Of a DNA stretch of 64,000 nt, positions 26,324-34,841 are shown one piece after another. The stretch's first letter is position 1. Each line of letters begins with the position of its first letter. Made by a program: the position numbers and the translations under genes. The DNA is from Paenibacillus sp. URB8-2 (lineage in GTDB: Bacteria; Bacillota; Bacilli; Paenibacillales; Paenibacillaceae): contig NZ_AP023239.1 in NCBI RefSeq assembly GCF_013393385.1, positions 1,302,001 to 1,366,000 of the forward strand, given 5' to 3'. The notes beneath the pieces are model-generated. The model worked only from the letters and a program-made list of their open reading frames with translations. It had not been told where the DNA came from and searched no databases.

Positions 26324-27130
26324 GTGACCCGGAACAGGAGCGAACTTTACTATCGATACTATCCTAGCGCCGCTAAAACGGCGACGGCGATTATTCTTCT
26401 TCATGGAATATCGGAAGACAGCAAATACTTATACCCGTATTCTCAAAAGGTTTCATCAACAGGGCTCGCCCATGTTTTCACGCCTGACCTTCGGGGCTAT
26501 GGACCAAAAGCCGCCAACCTCGGCGACATTGACTATATCGGCCAGCTAGAGGATGATCTTGCGGATCTGATTCAGTACATTAAAGACAAGCTCCCTCACG
26601 TCAAGCAAGTCGTGATGGCAGGTCACTCAGCAGGTGGCGGAACGGCCATACGTTTTGCCGGGAGCCGATATGCCGACTGCGCAGACTCGTACCTGCTGCT
26701 CGCGCCACATCTAGGTCCGGGTAACCCGACTGAGCGCCCAGCGGATGGGCATCGCAAGCTACATATGGGAGTAGTGATCATCCTCAGCATGCTAAATTCG
26801 ATAGGGATCAAAGGCTGGCACGGGCTCCCCGCCATGGAATTATACAAGCGGCCCGAGGAGTTGCATGACGGAATAGCTACAAAGCTCAGCTTTCGACTTC
26901 TGCTGTCTCGCTCGCCGATGAAGTACAAACGCGATTTGACGAAGCTGACGAAGCCGACTCTTGTACTTGTTGGAGCGGAGGACGAGGTCTTTTATGCAGA
27001 TCGCTATGAGGAGTTGCTTAGTACGTATACCAAAGCACATGTTCACATCGTCCCTGGAGCGAACCATGACGGACTGCTAGCAAGCCCGGTTGCTTATATA
27101 CATACTGCCAATTGGCTGAAATCGGAGTGA
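26324..27130 (+). CDS. alpha/beta hydrolase (lysophospholipase-like)
   Basis: 268 residues from ATG 26324. The fold signature includes ILLHGISEDSKYLYPYS, PDLRGYGPK, the nucleophile elbow AGHSAGGG (Ser), the Asp in VLVGAEDEVFYADRYEEL and the His in GANHDGLLASP, so the catalytic triad is complete. No ribosome site precedes ATG 26324. A perfect AGGAGGGGG (26259-26267) lies 5 bases before a CTG at 26273 that is in frame and would add 17 residues (LVYVNPSQYPVPELQPY). The true start may therefore be CTG 26273. Substrate unknown; a monoacylglycerol or ester hydrolase is likely. Confidence 0.85.
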   Translation: MTRNRSELYYRYYPSAAKTATAIILLHGISEDSKYLYPYSQKVSSTGLAHVFTPDLRGYGPKAANLGDIDYIGQLEDDLADLIQYIKDKLPHVKQVVMAGHSAGGGTAIRFAGSRYADCADSYLLLAPHLGPGNPTERPADGHRKLHMGVVIILSMLNSIGIKGWHGLPAMELYKRPEELHDGIATKLSFRLLLSRSPMKYKRDLTKLTKPTLVLVGAEDEVFYADRYEELLSTYTKAHVHIVPGANHDGLLASPVAYIHTANWLKSE

Positions 27131-27151
27131 AGACGATAGTTCATACACAAA

Positions 27152-27177
27152 AGGGTCATCCCGCAAAGGATGGCCCT
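27152..27177. terminator. hairpin after the hydrolase gene
   Basis: AGGGTCATCC and GGATGGCCCT form a 10-bp stem (one G-T pair). No T-run follows on the plus strand, so it is a weak terminator. Confidence 0.4.
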
Positions 27178-27351
27178 AAACTTGCCGTTACAGACTAAAG
27201 AAGCTTACCCCCGGGATACAAATTTCTTGGCGATTCGTGCAGGTAATATTGGAAACTCCCCGTATCGGAGATCTTAACGATCAGTTGCAATCCTGTTTTA
27301 TTCAAGTCGATCAAGCAAAGCCAATCCAATTTGAATAAAGGGGGAAATATT

Positions 27352-28053
27352 ATGAAATATAAGGCTTGGATTTTATTAATATTAGCCAATCTATTTTGGT
27401 CTGGTAATATGATTTTCGGCAAATTCAGCTCAACTGAATTTCCTGCGGTATGGACAGCTTTTCTAAGATGGGTTGTTGCATTGATTCTCCTTATTCCCAT
27501 TGCCCAAATTGTGGAGAAACCTTTGTGGCTTCAAATATGGAAAAAAAACCGGGGGATTATCATTTCGTTAGCTGTTTTAGCCATTGTCGTCTATAGCTAT
27601 CTCATGTATGCTTCACTACAATTCACATCTGTTGTAAAAAAAGCAAAGGGTATCCCGCCCATTACATTGGTAGCGATGATAGCGATTGTCGGTACTATTC
27701 TGTTGATTCCTTTTTTATTCATGCAACCTCTTCAGTATAAGGAAGTAACATCTTTCGGTATTATGGGGATTATTTATTTGGGTGTGTTCCCGGCAGTCGG
27801 CTCGTTTATCTTTTGGAATCAAGGCATTAAGATGTTAGGAGCGGGTAAAGCTGGCATAACCATGAATTTGCTGCCTGTCTTTACAGCTATAATTTCGGTT
27901 ATCTTGGGTCAGGGTCTGGTGATTTCACAAATTGTCGGGGGACTCCTTACGATTGCCGGTATGATATTAACTTCGTTAAAACTGAAACAAGTTTCTCCCG
28001 AACCGAAACAAATTTCTCCCGAAAAGAGTATGGCGCCTCAGTTGAATCCATGA
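27352..28053 (+). pseudogene. EamA/DMT-family transporter with an internal in-frame deletion
   Basis: 233 codons from ATG 27352 (AAGGGGGAAA upstream). The first EamA repeat runs to LMYASLQFTSVV and then jumps to KKAKGIPPITLVAMIAIVG, a segment that normally follows about 65 residues later. The lost part would hold two or three membrane helices of the first repeat. The second repeat is intact. The frame stays open, so a shortened protein could be made, but a normal 10-helix DMT transporter cannot. The paired terminators downstream mark a rearranged junction. Confidence 0.72.
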
Positions 28054-28062
28054 GCAATCAAC

Positions 28063-28100
28063 AAAATGACCGAACAAGCCTCTACTTGTCCGGTCATTTT
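28063..28100. terminator. terminator hairpin, copy 1 of a duplicated pair
   Basis: AAAATGACCGAACAAG and CTTGTCCGGTCATTTT form a 16-base-arm stem with a single mismatch. A near-identical copy lies at 33129-33164. Confidence 0.8.
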
Positions 28101-28109
28101 CAGATTGTC

Positions 28110-28149
28110 GAGAAACCCATGTCTTTGAGACGTTGGGTTTCTCTTTTTT
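28110..28149 (+). terminator. intrinsic terminator
   Basis: GAGAAACCCA and TGGGTTTCTC form a perfect 10-bp stem followed by TTTTTT. It is the second terminator in tandem after the transporter gene. Confidence 0.85.
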
Positions 28150-28387
28150 CACTCGTAGTGTGCTCAAAGACCAAAAGATTATGCATATTCCAGCTAATCT
28201 CCAAACCATGCAGGTACAGCTACTACACATGTGGAGCCATGTGCAAGACATGCTATCCAAATGAACCCATTCAGCAGAAGACGGTAACCTACTATAAACA
28301 ACAAGGGCACGATATGCTACATGCGTTCCAATTTCAACCGCACATCGCATGTTATAATATCCTCATTAATGGAAAAAGAGGGAAAAA

Positions 28388-29554
28388 ATGAATAAAGAGA
28401 CATTTGAAAAAAAGCTATTCTATTTGGATGGCATTAGGGGCCTCGCGGCATTTGCCGTGGTTATTTCGCACTACATACAAGTATTTTATCCAGCTGCGTT
28501 AAATGGAAGACCGCAACAAGCTCATTTTAAATGGGATATCTGGTACGGACATTCTCCGATTAATTTATTTTATAATGGACAATTTGCCGTTTGTTTGTTT
28601 TTTGTGCTAAGTGGTTATGTGCTCAGTGTCAAAATGTTTGAAAATGAGCTCGATAGTGAGACCTTTCTAAAATTGTTGCATTCCAGCGCCCTACGAAGGT
28701 ACATTCGGCTTGCCGTGCCGGCAGCGGTATCCGTATTGCTTGTGTATCTAGCTATTATTACGAATGCCTTTTATCTCCAAGATATATGGGGGACAACATG
28801 GACGGATATGAAAAAGAACTACTACGCTTTAGATACAAATATATATACCGTTATCAAGGCTGCTATTTTTGATCCGTTTTTCCGTTTTGAAGCACATCCA
28901 TACAATCCAGTTCTATGGACAATGAGCTATGAGCTATTAGGTTCTTTTTTGATTTTTGGATTTCTTGCTTTATTTGGACGAGTAAAGAAAAGATGGATTG
29001 TGTATGTGGTGTTATCCTTTGCTTTTATTCAAACCTATTTTGTCGCTTTTTTGTGGGGAATGCTGCTTGCCGATTTGCTCAAGCACAAATGGGTCCAAAG
29101 TATACTAATGAAAGTACTTGTGCTTTTAATGGGGATTTACTTAGGTTCGGCGCCTTATACTTCATTAATGGGGACTATGTACGAACCTATAGAAGTGTGG
29201 ACAAAAAATTTTGACATCGACCCACGACTTCTTGCACGAACCCTAGGTGCTGCTATGATTTTGTTTGCTCTGCTTCGTTCAAAATTGCTGCAGCATGTGT
29301 TTGGATGGAAACCGTTTGTTTATTTAGGACAGATTTCATTTTCCCTTTACCTCATTCATTTCACTTTCCTAAATACGTTCTCAGCGTTCCTGTTTAGTAA
29401 AGTAATTCATTATTTTACTTATAATCTTGCCTATGCAATTACATTTCTGGTTTCCATGTTGCCCTTATTTATTTTATCGCATTATTATATGAAATATATT
29501 GATCAAGGTGCATTAAAACTAGCTCGAAAAGTTGAAAAAAAGATGACCGAATAA
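28388..29554 (+). CDS. membrane acyltransferase (acyltransferase 3 / OafA-like)
   Basis: 388 residues with about ten membrane segments. The N-terminal motif YLDGIRGLAAFAVVISHY contains the catalytic-type His, and NPVLWTMSYELLGSF is the conserved mid-family block. Family members O-acetylate cell-wall sugars, exopolysaccharide or secondary metabolites. GAGGG precedes ATG 28388. The gene is more AT-rich than the chromosome around it and lies inside a segment bracketed by repeated terminators, which suggests acquisition. The acceptor is unknown. Confidence 0.85.
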   Translation: MNKETFEKKLFYLDGIRGLAAFAVVISHYIQVFYPAALNGRPQQAHFKWDIWYGHSPINLFYNGQFAVCLFFVLSGYVLSVKMFENELDSETFLKLLHSSALRRYIRLAVPAAVSVLLVYLAIITNAFYLQDIWGTTWTDMKKNYYALDTNIYTVIKAAIFDPFFRFEAHPYNPVLWTMSYELLGSFLIFGFLALFGRVKKRWIVYVVLSFAFIQTYFVAFLWGMLLADLLKHKWVQSILMKVLVLLMGIYLGSAPYTSLMGTMYEPIEVWTKNFDIDPRLLARTLGAAMILFALLRSKLLQHVFGWKPFVYLGQISFSLYLIHFTFLNTFSAFLFSKVIHYFTYNLAYAITFLVSMLPLFILSHYYMKYIDQGALKLARKVEKKMTE

Positions 29555-29558
29555 CCCC

Positions 29559-29595
29559 AAACGCAGAGTTGAAATCAACAATTCTGCGTTTTTTT
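29559..29595 (+). terminator. intrinsic terminator
   Basis: AAACGCAGA and TCTGCGTTT, with an inner GTTG/CAAC pair, followed by a T-run. Confidence 0.82.
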
Positions 29596-29599
29596 GGTA

Positions 29600-29940
29600 G
29601 ATTACCTACTTTTGTACGGAAAATATAGGTGAATAATTATAGAGACATAGGGGGAAATAGCAAAAATAAAGCTCGTTCCAGACCTTCATGGCGAAGAACC
29701 TCAAAACAACCGATTCACTGAGCGTGAACTTGTTGACAAGGATCTTGTCGAACAATGTAAGAGTCTCGTTTTATAAGAGAAATTTTTCGAAAAAGTGAAA
29801 GGGAAATTAGTTCTTAGTGTATAGGGAATAAATGTCATTAAATGACGTAATATTGGTTATTTGGAATTATATACCTTGTTATTTTATGTATGTTAAGATA
29901 ACAGCGTATTCAAAAATTATATGGAGAGGAAGTTAAGAGA
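29600..29940. other. intergenic stretch with a possible gene remnant
   Basis: A 39-codon open frame from ATA 29657 reads AKIKLVPDLHGEEPQNNRF, then ERELVDKDLVEQCKSL, and stops at TAA. AGGGGG lies 4 bases before the ATA. It could be a relic whose ATG mutated to ATA. Nothing else is supported; a promoter for the secreted protein probably lies near 29860-29910. Confidence 0.35.
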
Positions 29941-30408
29941 ATGACAAACAAATTTATGAAGATTATTGGTGCTGGTGCATTATCTATTTCACTTATTACT
30001 GGAGTTGCTAGTGCTGTTTCGGCAAAAGACGATACAGCATCCAAAGAAGGAAATAAGGTCATTAATATTACTCCTTTTGCAATCCAACAAAGTGTACTAA
30101 ATTGGGATTTAACAAATAATACTGTTGCAGACCCAAATACTTCATGGACAGTACAGATTGGATATCCAAATATTAACTTGTATTTAAAAAATACAGGGTC
30201 AAATTCTTTTAGAGTTGAAGTAAAGCATAATACTAAGGGTACAGTTATCTTTAATCAAACCATTGCAGCAGATGGAGTAGGAAGAAATTTCATAAATAAT
30301 GATAGTAATCCACTTGTTCCTTCAGGTACATACACAGTGACTGTTTACGGTGGATCAGCTGTACCAAAAGGAACAGTTGTACTTAAAGCTTCTGACACTC
30401 CTTGGTAA
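29941..30408 (+). CDS. secreted protein of unknown function
   Basis: 155 residues. A typical signal peptide (KKIIGAGALSISLITG-like core, cleavage near ASAVSA) is followed by a mature domain of about 120 residues rich in Asn, Thr, Ser and beta-strand pattern (WTVQIGYPNINLYLKNTG, RVEVKHNTKGTVIFNQTI, SGTYTVTVYGGSAVPKGTVV). No cysteines, no wall anchor. GAGAGGAAG precedes the ATG. I do not recognise the family. AT-rich codon use and position directly beside an IS110 element suggest transfer. Confidence 0.75.
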   Translation: MTNKFMKIIGAGALSISLITGVASAVSAKDDTASKEGNKVINITPFAIQQSVLNWDLTNNTVADPNTSWTVQIGYPNINLYLKNTGSNSFRVEVKHNTKGTVIFNQTIAADGVGRNFINNDSNPLVPSGTYTVTVYGGSAVPKGTVVLKASDTPW

Positions 30409-30438
30409 GCGTTATAATCTTGTAATGGGCTGTCCCAA

Positions 30439-30677
30439 ACTAACATGGCCTGACGGCCACTACCATGAATGAAAATGTCTTGGCTTGTGACTCCGAAGCT
30501 TCCATAATGGAAGTGCAGAGCACAGGCCGAGGCTTTTTTTGTAGGACACACTCTGAGTCCCAAACCGACCGATTGTATCCCACGAGTACCGCCAATTGTG
30601 CTATGAGCACGAGTATAAAAATCCTTTTACTTGAGGGTACATGGCCTACATCAAACTGAATCTCAGGAGTGATGTGG
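30439..30677 (+). ncRNA. non-coding left end of the IS110 element, bridge RNA candidate
   Basis: IS110-family elements are known to make a structured bridge RNA from a non-coding end that guides target choice. This 239-base region has no gene, contains CTTCCATAATGGAAG and GGCCTGACGGCC-type hairpins, and lies directly upstream of the transposase. The RNA itself is inferred. The transposase is broken, so the RNA would be orphaned. Confidence 0.4.
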
Positions 30678-31145
30678 ATGGAGGCGATTTTGGAAAGATG
30701 CGCAGGGCTAGACGTTCATCAAGAGAACGTGGTGGCTTGTCTCTTGTATGATGAATTAGAACGTAACCGAAGCAAGAAATCCGTACTTTTTCAACAACTA
30801 CAAAAGGATTACTGGCACTCCATGATTGGCTCAGTGGTTGGGAATGCACTCACGTTGCCATAGAAAGTACTGGGGTATACTGGAAACCTGTTTGGAACAT
30901 CTTAGAAGGGGCACTCACGCTGATTCTGGCGAATGCCAAACGCATTAAACATGTGCCCGGACGTAAAACAGATATAGCTGATGCGACTTGGATTGCACAA
31001 TTGCTTCGTTCCGGCCTCATTACCCCTAGCTTTGTCCCTCCAGCCGACATTCGAAATCTGCGGGATTTGACACGTTACCGACGCAAGCTGCTTCGGGACG
31101 CAACCGCAGAGAAGAATCGAATTCACAAGATTTTGCAGAATGCTA

Positions 31146-32280
31146 TATAAGTTGAACTAAAAATCTTTATACCTGAAGAAGTAAGCGGTCAATTACTGCT
31201 TGAGGAGTTCGATTGATGCTTTTCATAAAAGCAGTCACATGGTAACGAATGACGTAGAACTTTTGGAAAAAGACATTGTTCACGACATCGTGCTTTAGCC
31301 ATTTCCATAAATCTTCCGTAGGATTGAGTTCCGGGCTGTACTTGGGTAAATAGACCAACTGCAATCGGGCGTGCTCCTTGAGAAAAGGCTGAATTTCATC
31401 GGCATGATGAATGTGGGCATTATCCAGTACAACCACGACCTTGCCGGAATACGTCTGTAAAATGTCGGCCAAGAAGCGTTGGAACGCTTTCGCATCCAGT
31501 TTTTCTTCTTCCCGGTGAAGGACATGGCCGGTTTCGTAATCGATCGCTGCAAACAGCTTGGCACCCTGATGCTGGCCATACGTCTTGATTTTTCGCTGTT
31601 GTCCTTTCGGAAACCAATTGTACTGTAAGGCTAGATAGGCCCGAATAGCCGATTCGTCTTCAAACAGCAGGTGATCCACTTTTCCTTGATCTAACTGGTC
31701 TTTGAGCTCAGGTAGCGTGACTTGGCGAAACTGCTCTTGCTCCTCTGGATTGGCCTTTGCCAAAGTATAGGTGGCCTTCGTGTAGCTGAAGCCAAGGCGG
31801 TTCAGCATTTTGGAGACGCCTTTGAGCGTGTAGTCTTCGCTATACTCCCGAAGAATCCAGGCACGAATGAGTTTTAACGTCCAGGTATACTTCGCTTCAA
31901 AGCCAACATCGACAGGGCGTTTCTCGGCGATGACTTGCTTCAGCCGTTCCTCTTGCTCATTCGAAAGTCGCTTGGAACCACCCGGATATTCACCCAATTC
32001 GAGACCTTGCAGTCCGTTCTTACGGTAGTTCTTCCAGTATCCGCTGATGGCCGGAAATGATCTGCCCAAAATATCGGCAATTTCGGTGAGGGTCCGGCCC
32101 TCTAGATGCAGCCTTATCGCCAAATATCTTTCATACATCCGGGTACTTTCCGTTTCCTTCATGGCTTCTGTCAGTTTTACGATCTCTTGTTCTGTAGTCA
32201 TTTAAATCTCCGCCTTTTCAGGTTCTTTCTTACCTTTTACCCGATTCTGGCGGTCCTTAATGTTACGAGTTCAATTTATA
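31146..32280 (-). mobile_element. IS630-family insertion sequence nested in IS110
   Basis: Ends read TATAAGTTGAACT on the left and, in reverse complement, TATAAATTGAACT on the right. IS630 elements insert at TA; the TATA at both borders makes the exact duplication ambiguous. One complete transposase lies inside on the minus strand. Confidence 0.8.
31167..32201 (-). CDS. IS630-family transposase (intact)
   Basis: 344 residues. An N-terminal helix-turn-helix (LTEIADILGRSFPAISGYWK) is followed by an IS630/Tc1-mariner type DDE domain: DHLLFEDESAIRAY (first Asp), VVVLDNAHIHHADE (second Asp) and YSPELNPTEDLWKWLK (Glu). All three acidic residues are present and the frame is uninterrupted, so the element is probably still active. 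It is read opposite to its IS110 host. Confidence 0.92.
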   Translation of the reverse strand: MTTEQEIVKLTEAMKETESTRMYERYLAIRLHLEGRTLTEIADILGRSFPAISGYWKNYRKNGLQGLELGEYPGGSKRLSNEQEERLKQVIAEKRPVDVGFEAKYTWTLKLIRAWILREYSEDYTLKGVSKMLNRLGFSYTKATYTLAKANPEEQEQFRQVTLPELKDQLDQGKVDHLLFEDESAIRAYLALQYNWFPKGQQRKIKTYGQHQGAKLFAAIDYETGHVLHREEEKLDAKAFQRFLADILQTYSGKVVVVLDNAHIHHADEIQPFLKEHARLQLVYLPKYSPELNPTEDLWKWLKHDVVNNVFFQKFYVIRYHVTAFMKSINRTPQAVIDRLLLQV

Positions 32281-33128
32281 TAATTGATATTTTTGGGACA
32301 TCGGGTCGTGCTTTAATAGAATCGGTCATTAACGGAGAAGTCCTGGTTGCTGAAGAAGTCAGGAATAAAGTAAAGACCTCCCTCAAACGCAAAGTTCCAG
32401 AGCTTCTTGAGGCATTGGACGGACGCCTGAGGAAACATCATCGCATGATGCTCGGACTGCATTTCGACCATTTCAGCTATGTGGAAAGTCAACTAGCGAC
32501 GGTAGAGTCAGAAATTGATCGGTTACTAGAACCCCACTTAACATCGGTTGAGCTACTGGTTACCATCCCGGAATCCAGAAAGATGCAGCGGCGGTCATCT
32601 TAGCGGAGATCGGGAATGATATGTCTTGTTTTGGAGGCGATCCACAAATAGCAGCTTGGGCTGGGCTAAGTCCAGGCAATAATGAGAGTGCAGGAAAAAA
32701 GAAAAGTTCGAGAATAGCGAAGGGAAATAAAAGTCTGAAGGCAGTACTTTGCCAAGCAGCCTGGGCAGCATGTAAATCCAAGGGCACACGACTTGCCTCT
32801 TTCTTTTATCGCATACAGAAACGACGAGGACAGAAAAAGGCAACCATAGCGACAGCCCATCTGATACTTAGAAAGATCTACAAAATGCTCAAAGACAAGG
32901 TACCTTACCAAGAAACAGGTTGGGACTATCTGACCTCTTCAACATCTTCCGTGGAGTATTGGATTAAAAAAATTGAGGCTCAGGGATTCAACGTGAAGTT
33001 AGAATCCACCGAAGCCTCTTAACATAAAATTTTTTGACTTTCATTTTTAAATGGAGGAGAGTCTTTTTTCGCTTTTTCAGATGTTCATTTTCGTATAAAA
33101 AGTCTAAAATGACTTGGGACACCCCCTG

Positions 33129-33164
33129 AAAATGACCGAACAAGCATCCACTTGTCCGGTCATT
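33129..33164. terminator. terminator hairpin, copy 2 of a duplicated pair
   Basis: AAAATGACCGAACAAG and CTTGTCCGGTCATTAT differ from copy 1 (28063-28100) at only a few positions. It begins 4 bases after the IS110 end and terminates the oxidoreductase gene from the minus strand. Confidence 0.75.
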
Positions 33165-33190
33165 ATTTTTATGTGTGTGAATGGACTGGA

Positions 33191-34234
33191 TTAAAAATTC
33201 TCCAGAACAATCTTTCCTATCGACCTTCCGGTCTCCATTTTTTCATGGGCTAGACGCAGGCTTGCCGCATTAATCGGTTCCAGGCGTTCGGCCAGAGTCG
33301 TCTTCAGCTTGCCATTATCGATCAGTTCAGCCAGTTGATTCAGGATATCGTGTTGTTTGATGATATCTTTGGTCTGGAACATGGCACGGGTGAACATGAG
33401 CTCCCATACAAACGTGACACTTTTATAAAAGAGCAGATCCATATCCAAGCTTACCGCCTGGGAAGCCTTCGCTATAGGAACGATTGAGCAAATCTTGCCC
33501 TGGGGGGCGATAACTTCCGCCATATTCGCAAAATGCTGCACCGTATCATTCAGGCAAAATATATAATCCACGCTCTCAAACCCAATTTCCTTGAGCTGCG
33601 CTGCAAAAGGGTTGTTGTGGTTGATTGTGTAATCCGCACCGTGATCTTTGGCCCACTGCACTGACTCCGGACGCGAAGCGGTGCCAATTACAGTTAATCC
33701 TGCTAATTTGGCAAGCTGCGTAGCTATTGATCCTACTCCTCCTGCCGCACCGATAATGAGTATGCTTTCGTTTTCCTCTGCGCTATGACTGAGTCCTAAA
33801 CGATCAAATAAGCCCTCCCAAGCCGTAAGCGAGGTCAGCGGCAGGGCAGCCGCTTGCGCGAAATCCAGGCTCTTCGGCTTGTTTCCCGCAATGCGTTCAT
33901 CCACCAGGTGAAATTCACTGTTAGCGCCTGGACGAGTGACACTGCCCGCATAAAACACCTCGTCTCCCGGCTTGAACAATTGGCATTCAGGCCCAATCTG
34001 CTCCACGATTCCAGATACATCCCACCCCAAAATTTTCGGCGATTCTGCCTCATAGTTATTATTCTTGCGAATATCCAGGTCGGCTGGGTTGACTGAGACT
34101 GCTTTGACTTTGACAAGCAGATCGCGGCCTGTGGGCACCGGTTTTTCTATATGCAGATCAACAAGGCTTTCCGGATCGGATAAAGGGAGATACCGATAAG
34201 AGCCGACTGCTTTCATTTTTTGGCGATTGCTCAT
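33191..34234 (-). CDS. zinc-binding dehydrogenase family, quinone oxidoreductase-like
   Basis: 347 residues of the MDR superfamily without structural-zinc cysteines. Conserved pieces are ILGWDVSGIVEQIG, FKPGDEVFYAG, LPLTSLTAWEGLFDRLGL and the NADPH loop IIGAAGGVGSIATQLAK. It resembles ZADH1/QorA-like NADPH-dependent enone or quinone reductases. GGAAGGAAG precedes ATG 34234. It is divergent from an HxlR regulator that carries a conserved Cys, a pairing commonly used for electrophile or quinone response, so induction by such stress is plausible. Confidence 0.87.
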   Translation of the reverse strand: MSNRQKMKAVGSYRYLPLSDPESLVDLHIEKPVPTGRDLLVKVKAVSVNPADLDIRKNNNYEAESPKILGWDVSGIVEQIGPECQLFKPGDEVFYAGSVTRPGANSEFHLVDERIAGNKPKSLDFAQAAALPLTSLTAWEGLFDRLGLSHSAEENESILIIGAAGGVGSIATQLAKLAGLTVIGTASRPESVQWAKDHGADYTINHNNPFAAQLKEIGFESVDYIFCLNDTVQHFANMAEVIAPQGKICSIVPIAKASQAVSLDMDLLFYKSVTFVWELMFTRAMFQTKDIIKQHDILNQLAELIDNGKLKTTLAERLEPINAASLRLAHEKMETGRSIGKIVLENF

Positions 34235-34285
34235 TTCTTCCTTCCTTTCAACATGGTTTATCGTACATACGAATTATATATTGTA

Positions 34286-34304
34286 TACTTACGTTAATTA
34301 AGTA
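34286..34304. promoter_or_regulatory. HxlR operator candidate
   Basis: TACTTA-CGTTAAT-TAAGTA, an inverted repeat with 6-bp arms in the 123-base gap between the divergent oxidoreductase and HxlR genes. Confidence 0.55.
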
Positions 34305-34357
34305 CGCATATTTTTAGTATATAGTATTAAAAATCATACCATTGGAGGAGACGCTTA

Positions 34358-34741
34358 ATGGGAGATCGAAGAAACAAATACGGGGCTAAGCCAAACATTG
34401 AAAGCTGTCCTGTGGAAACAACCCTGGATGTCATCGGCGGCAAATGGAAAGGGATTATTCTCTATCAACTCATTGGCGGAACGAAAAGATTTAATGAATT
34501 CCGGCGTCTCAATCCGGGGATTACGCAGTTTATGCTCACCTTGCAGCTTAGGGAGCTTGAGCGGGACGGCATTGTTCACAGAGAAGTGTATAAAGAAGTT
34601 CCGCCCAAAGTGGAATACTCGCTCACCGATTTTGGCAGGACGCTCGAGCCGATTATCGTCTCCATGAAAGCATGGGGAGAGTCTTATAAAATCAGACTTA
34701 ACGAAATTAGAACAGGGCAAGAGGAAGATACCTCTCATTAA
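34358..34741 (+). CDS. HxlR family transcriptional regulator
   Basis: 127 residues, mainly one winged-helix domain. C17 in [20 protein letters not shown] sits at the conserved redox-sensing position of YodB/HypR/CatR-type HxlR proteins. The recognition region is [20 protein letters not shown] and the wing [22 protein letters not shown] precedes ATG 34358. It probably represses the divergent quinone oxidoreductase-like gene until Cys is modified by electrophiles. That mechanism is inferred from family and context. Confidence 0.87.
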   Translation: MGDRRNKYGAKPNIESCPVETTLDVIGGKWKGIILYQLIGGTKRFNEFRRLNPGITQFMLTLQLRELERDGIVHREVYKEVPPKVEYSLTDFGRTLEPIIVSMKAWGESYKIRLNEIRTGQEEDTSH

Positions 34742-34841
34742 ACTCGATAACTTCGGATACGCCTTCTTTTATATGGATACAAAGGGTTGTCTTTCCATGC
34801 TATACTGAACACATTCATTGGATTTATATGGAAGGTGAACC

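Larger units (their letters stand above)
28054..28387. other. intergenic stretch with two terminators
   Basis: After the two hairpins at 28063-28149 the sequence to 28387 holds no recognisable gene. Open frames across it read through the terminators and have no family features. A ribosome site for the acyltransferase lies at its end. Confidence 0.5.
30678..33022 (+). pseudogene. IS110-family transposase, frameshifted and interrupted
   Basis: The start reads MEAILERCAGLDVHQENVVA, with the first catalytic Asp of the DEDD domain. A shift near 30820-30830 moves to the frame with CTHVAIESTGVYWKPVWN and VPGRKTDIADATWIAQLL. The IS630 element then interrupts at about 31147. After it, IFGTSGRALIESVINGEV continues, and a second shift (about 32568, one base lost in a C/G run) leads to the C-terminal domain QIAAWAGLSPGNNESAGKKK. 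It is non-functional as a single protein. Confidence 0.9.
30427..33125 (+). mobile_element. IS110-family element carrying a nested IS630-family insertion
   Basis: The left end GGGCTGTCCCAA (30427-30438) and right end TTGGGACACCCC (33114-33125) are imperfect inverted repeats. Without the nested IS the element is about 1.57 kb. The transposase (30678-33022) is broken by two frameshifts and the insertion. The 240 bases between the left end and the transposase contain strong hairpins, for example CTTCCATAATGGAAG. Confidence 0.8.

Noticed and set aside
28050..28391. 113-codon plus-strand frame after the EamA gene
   Set aside because: It reads through two terminator hairpins, which explains the palindromic peptide, and has no ribosome site.
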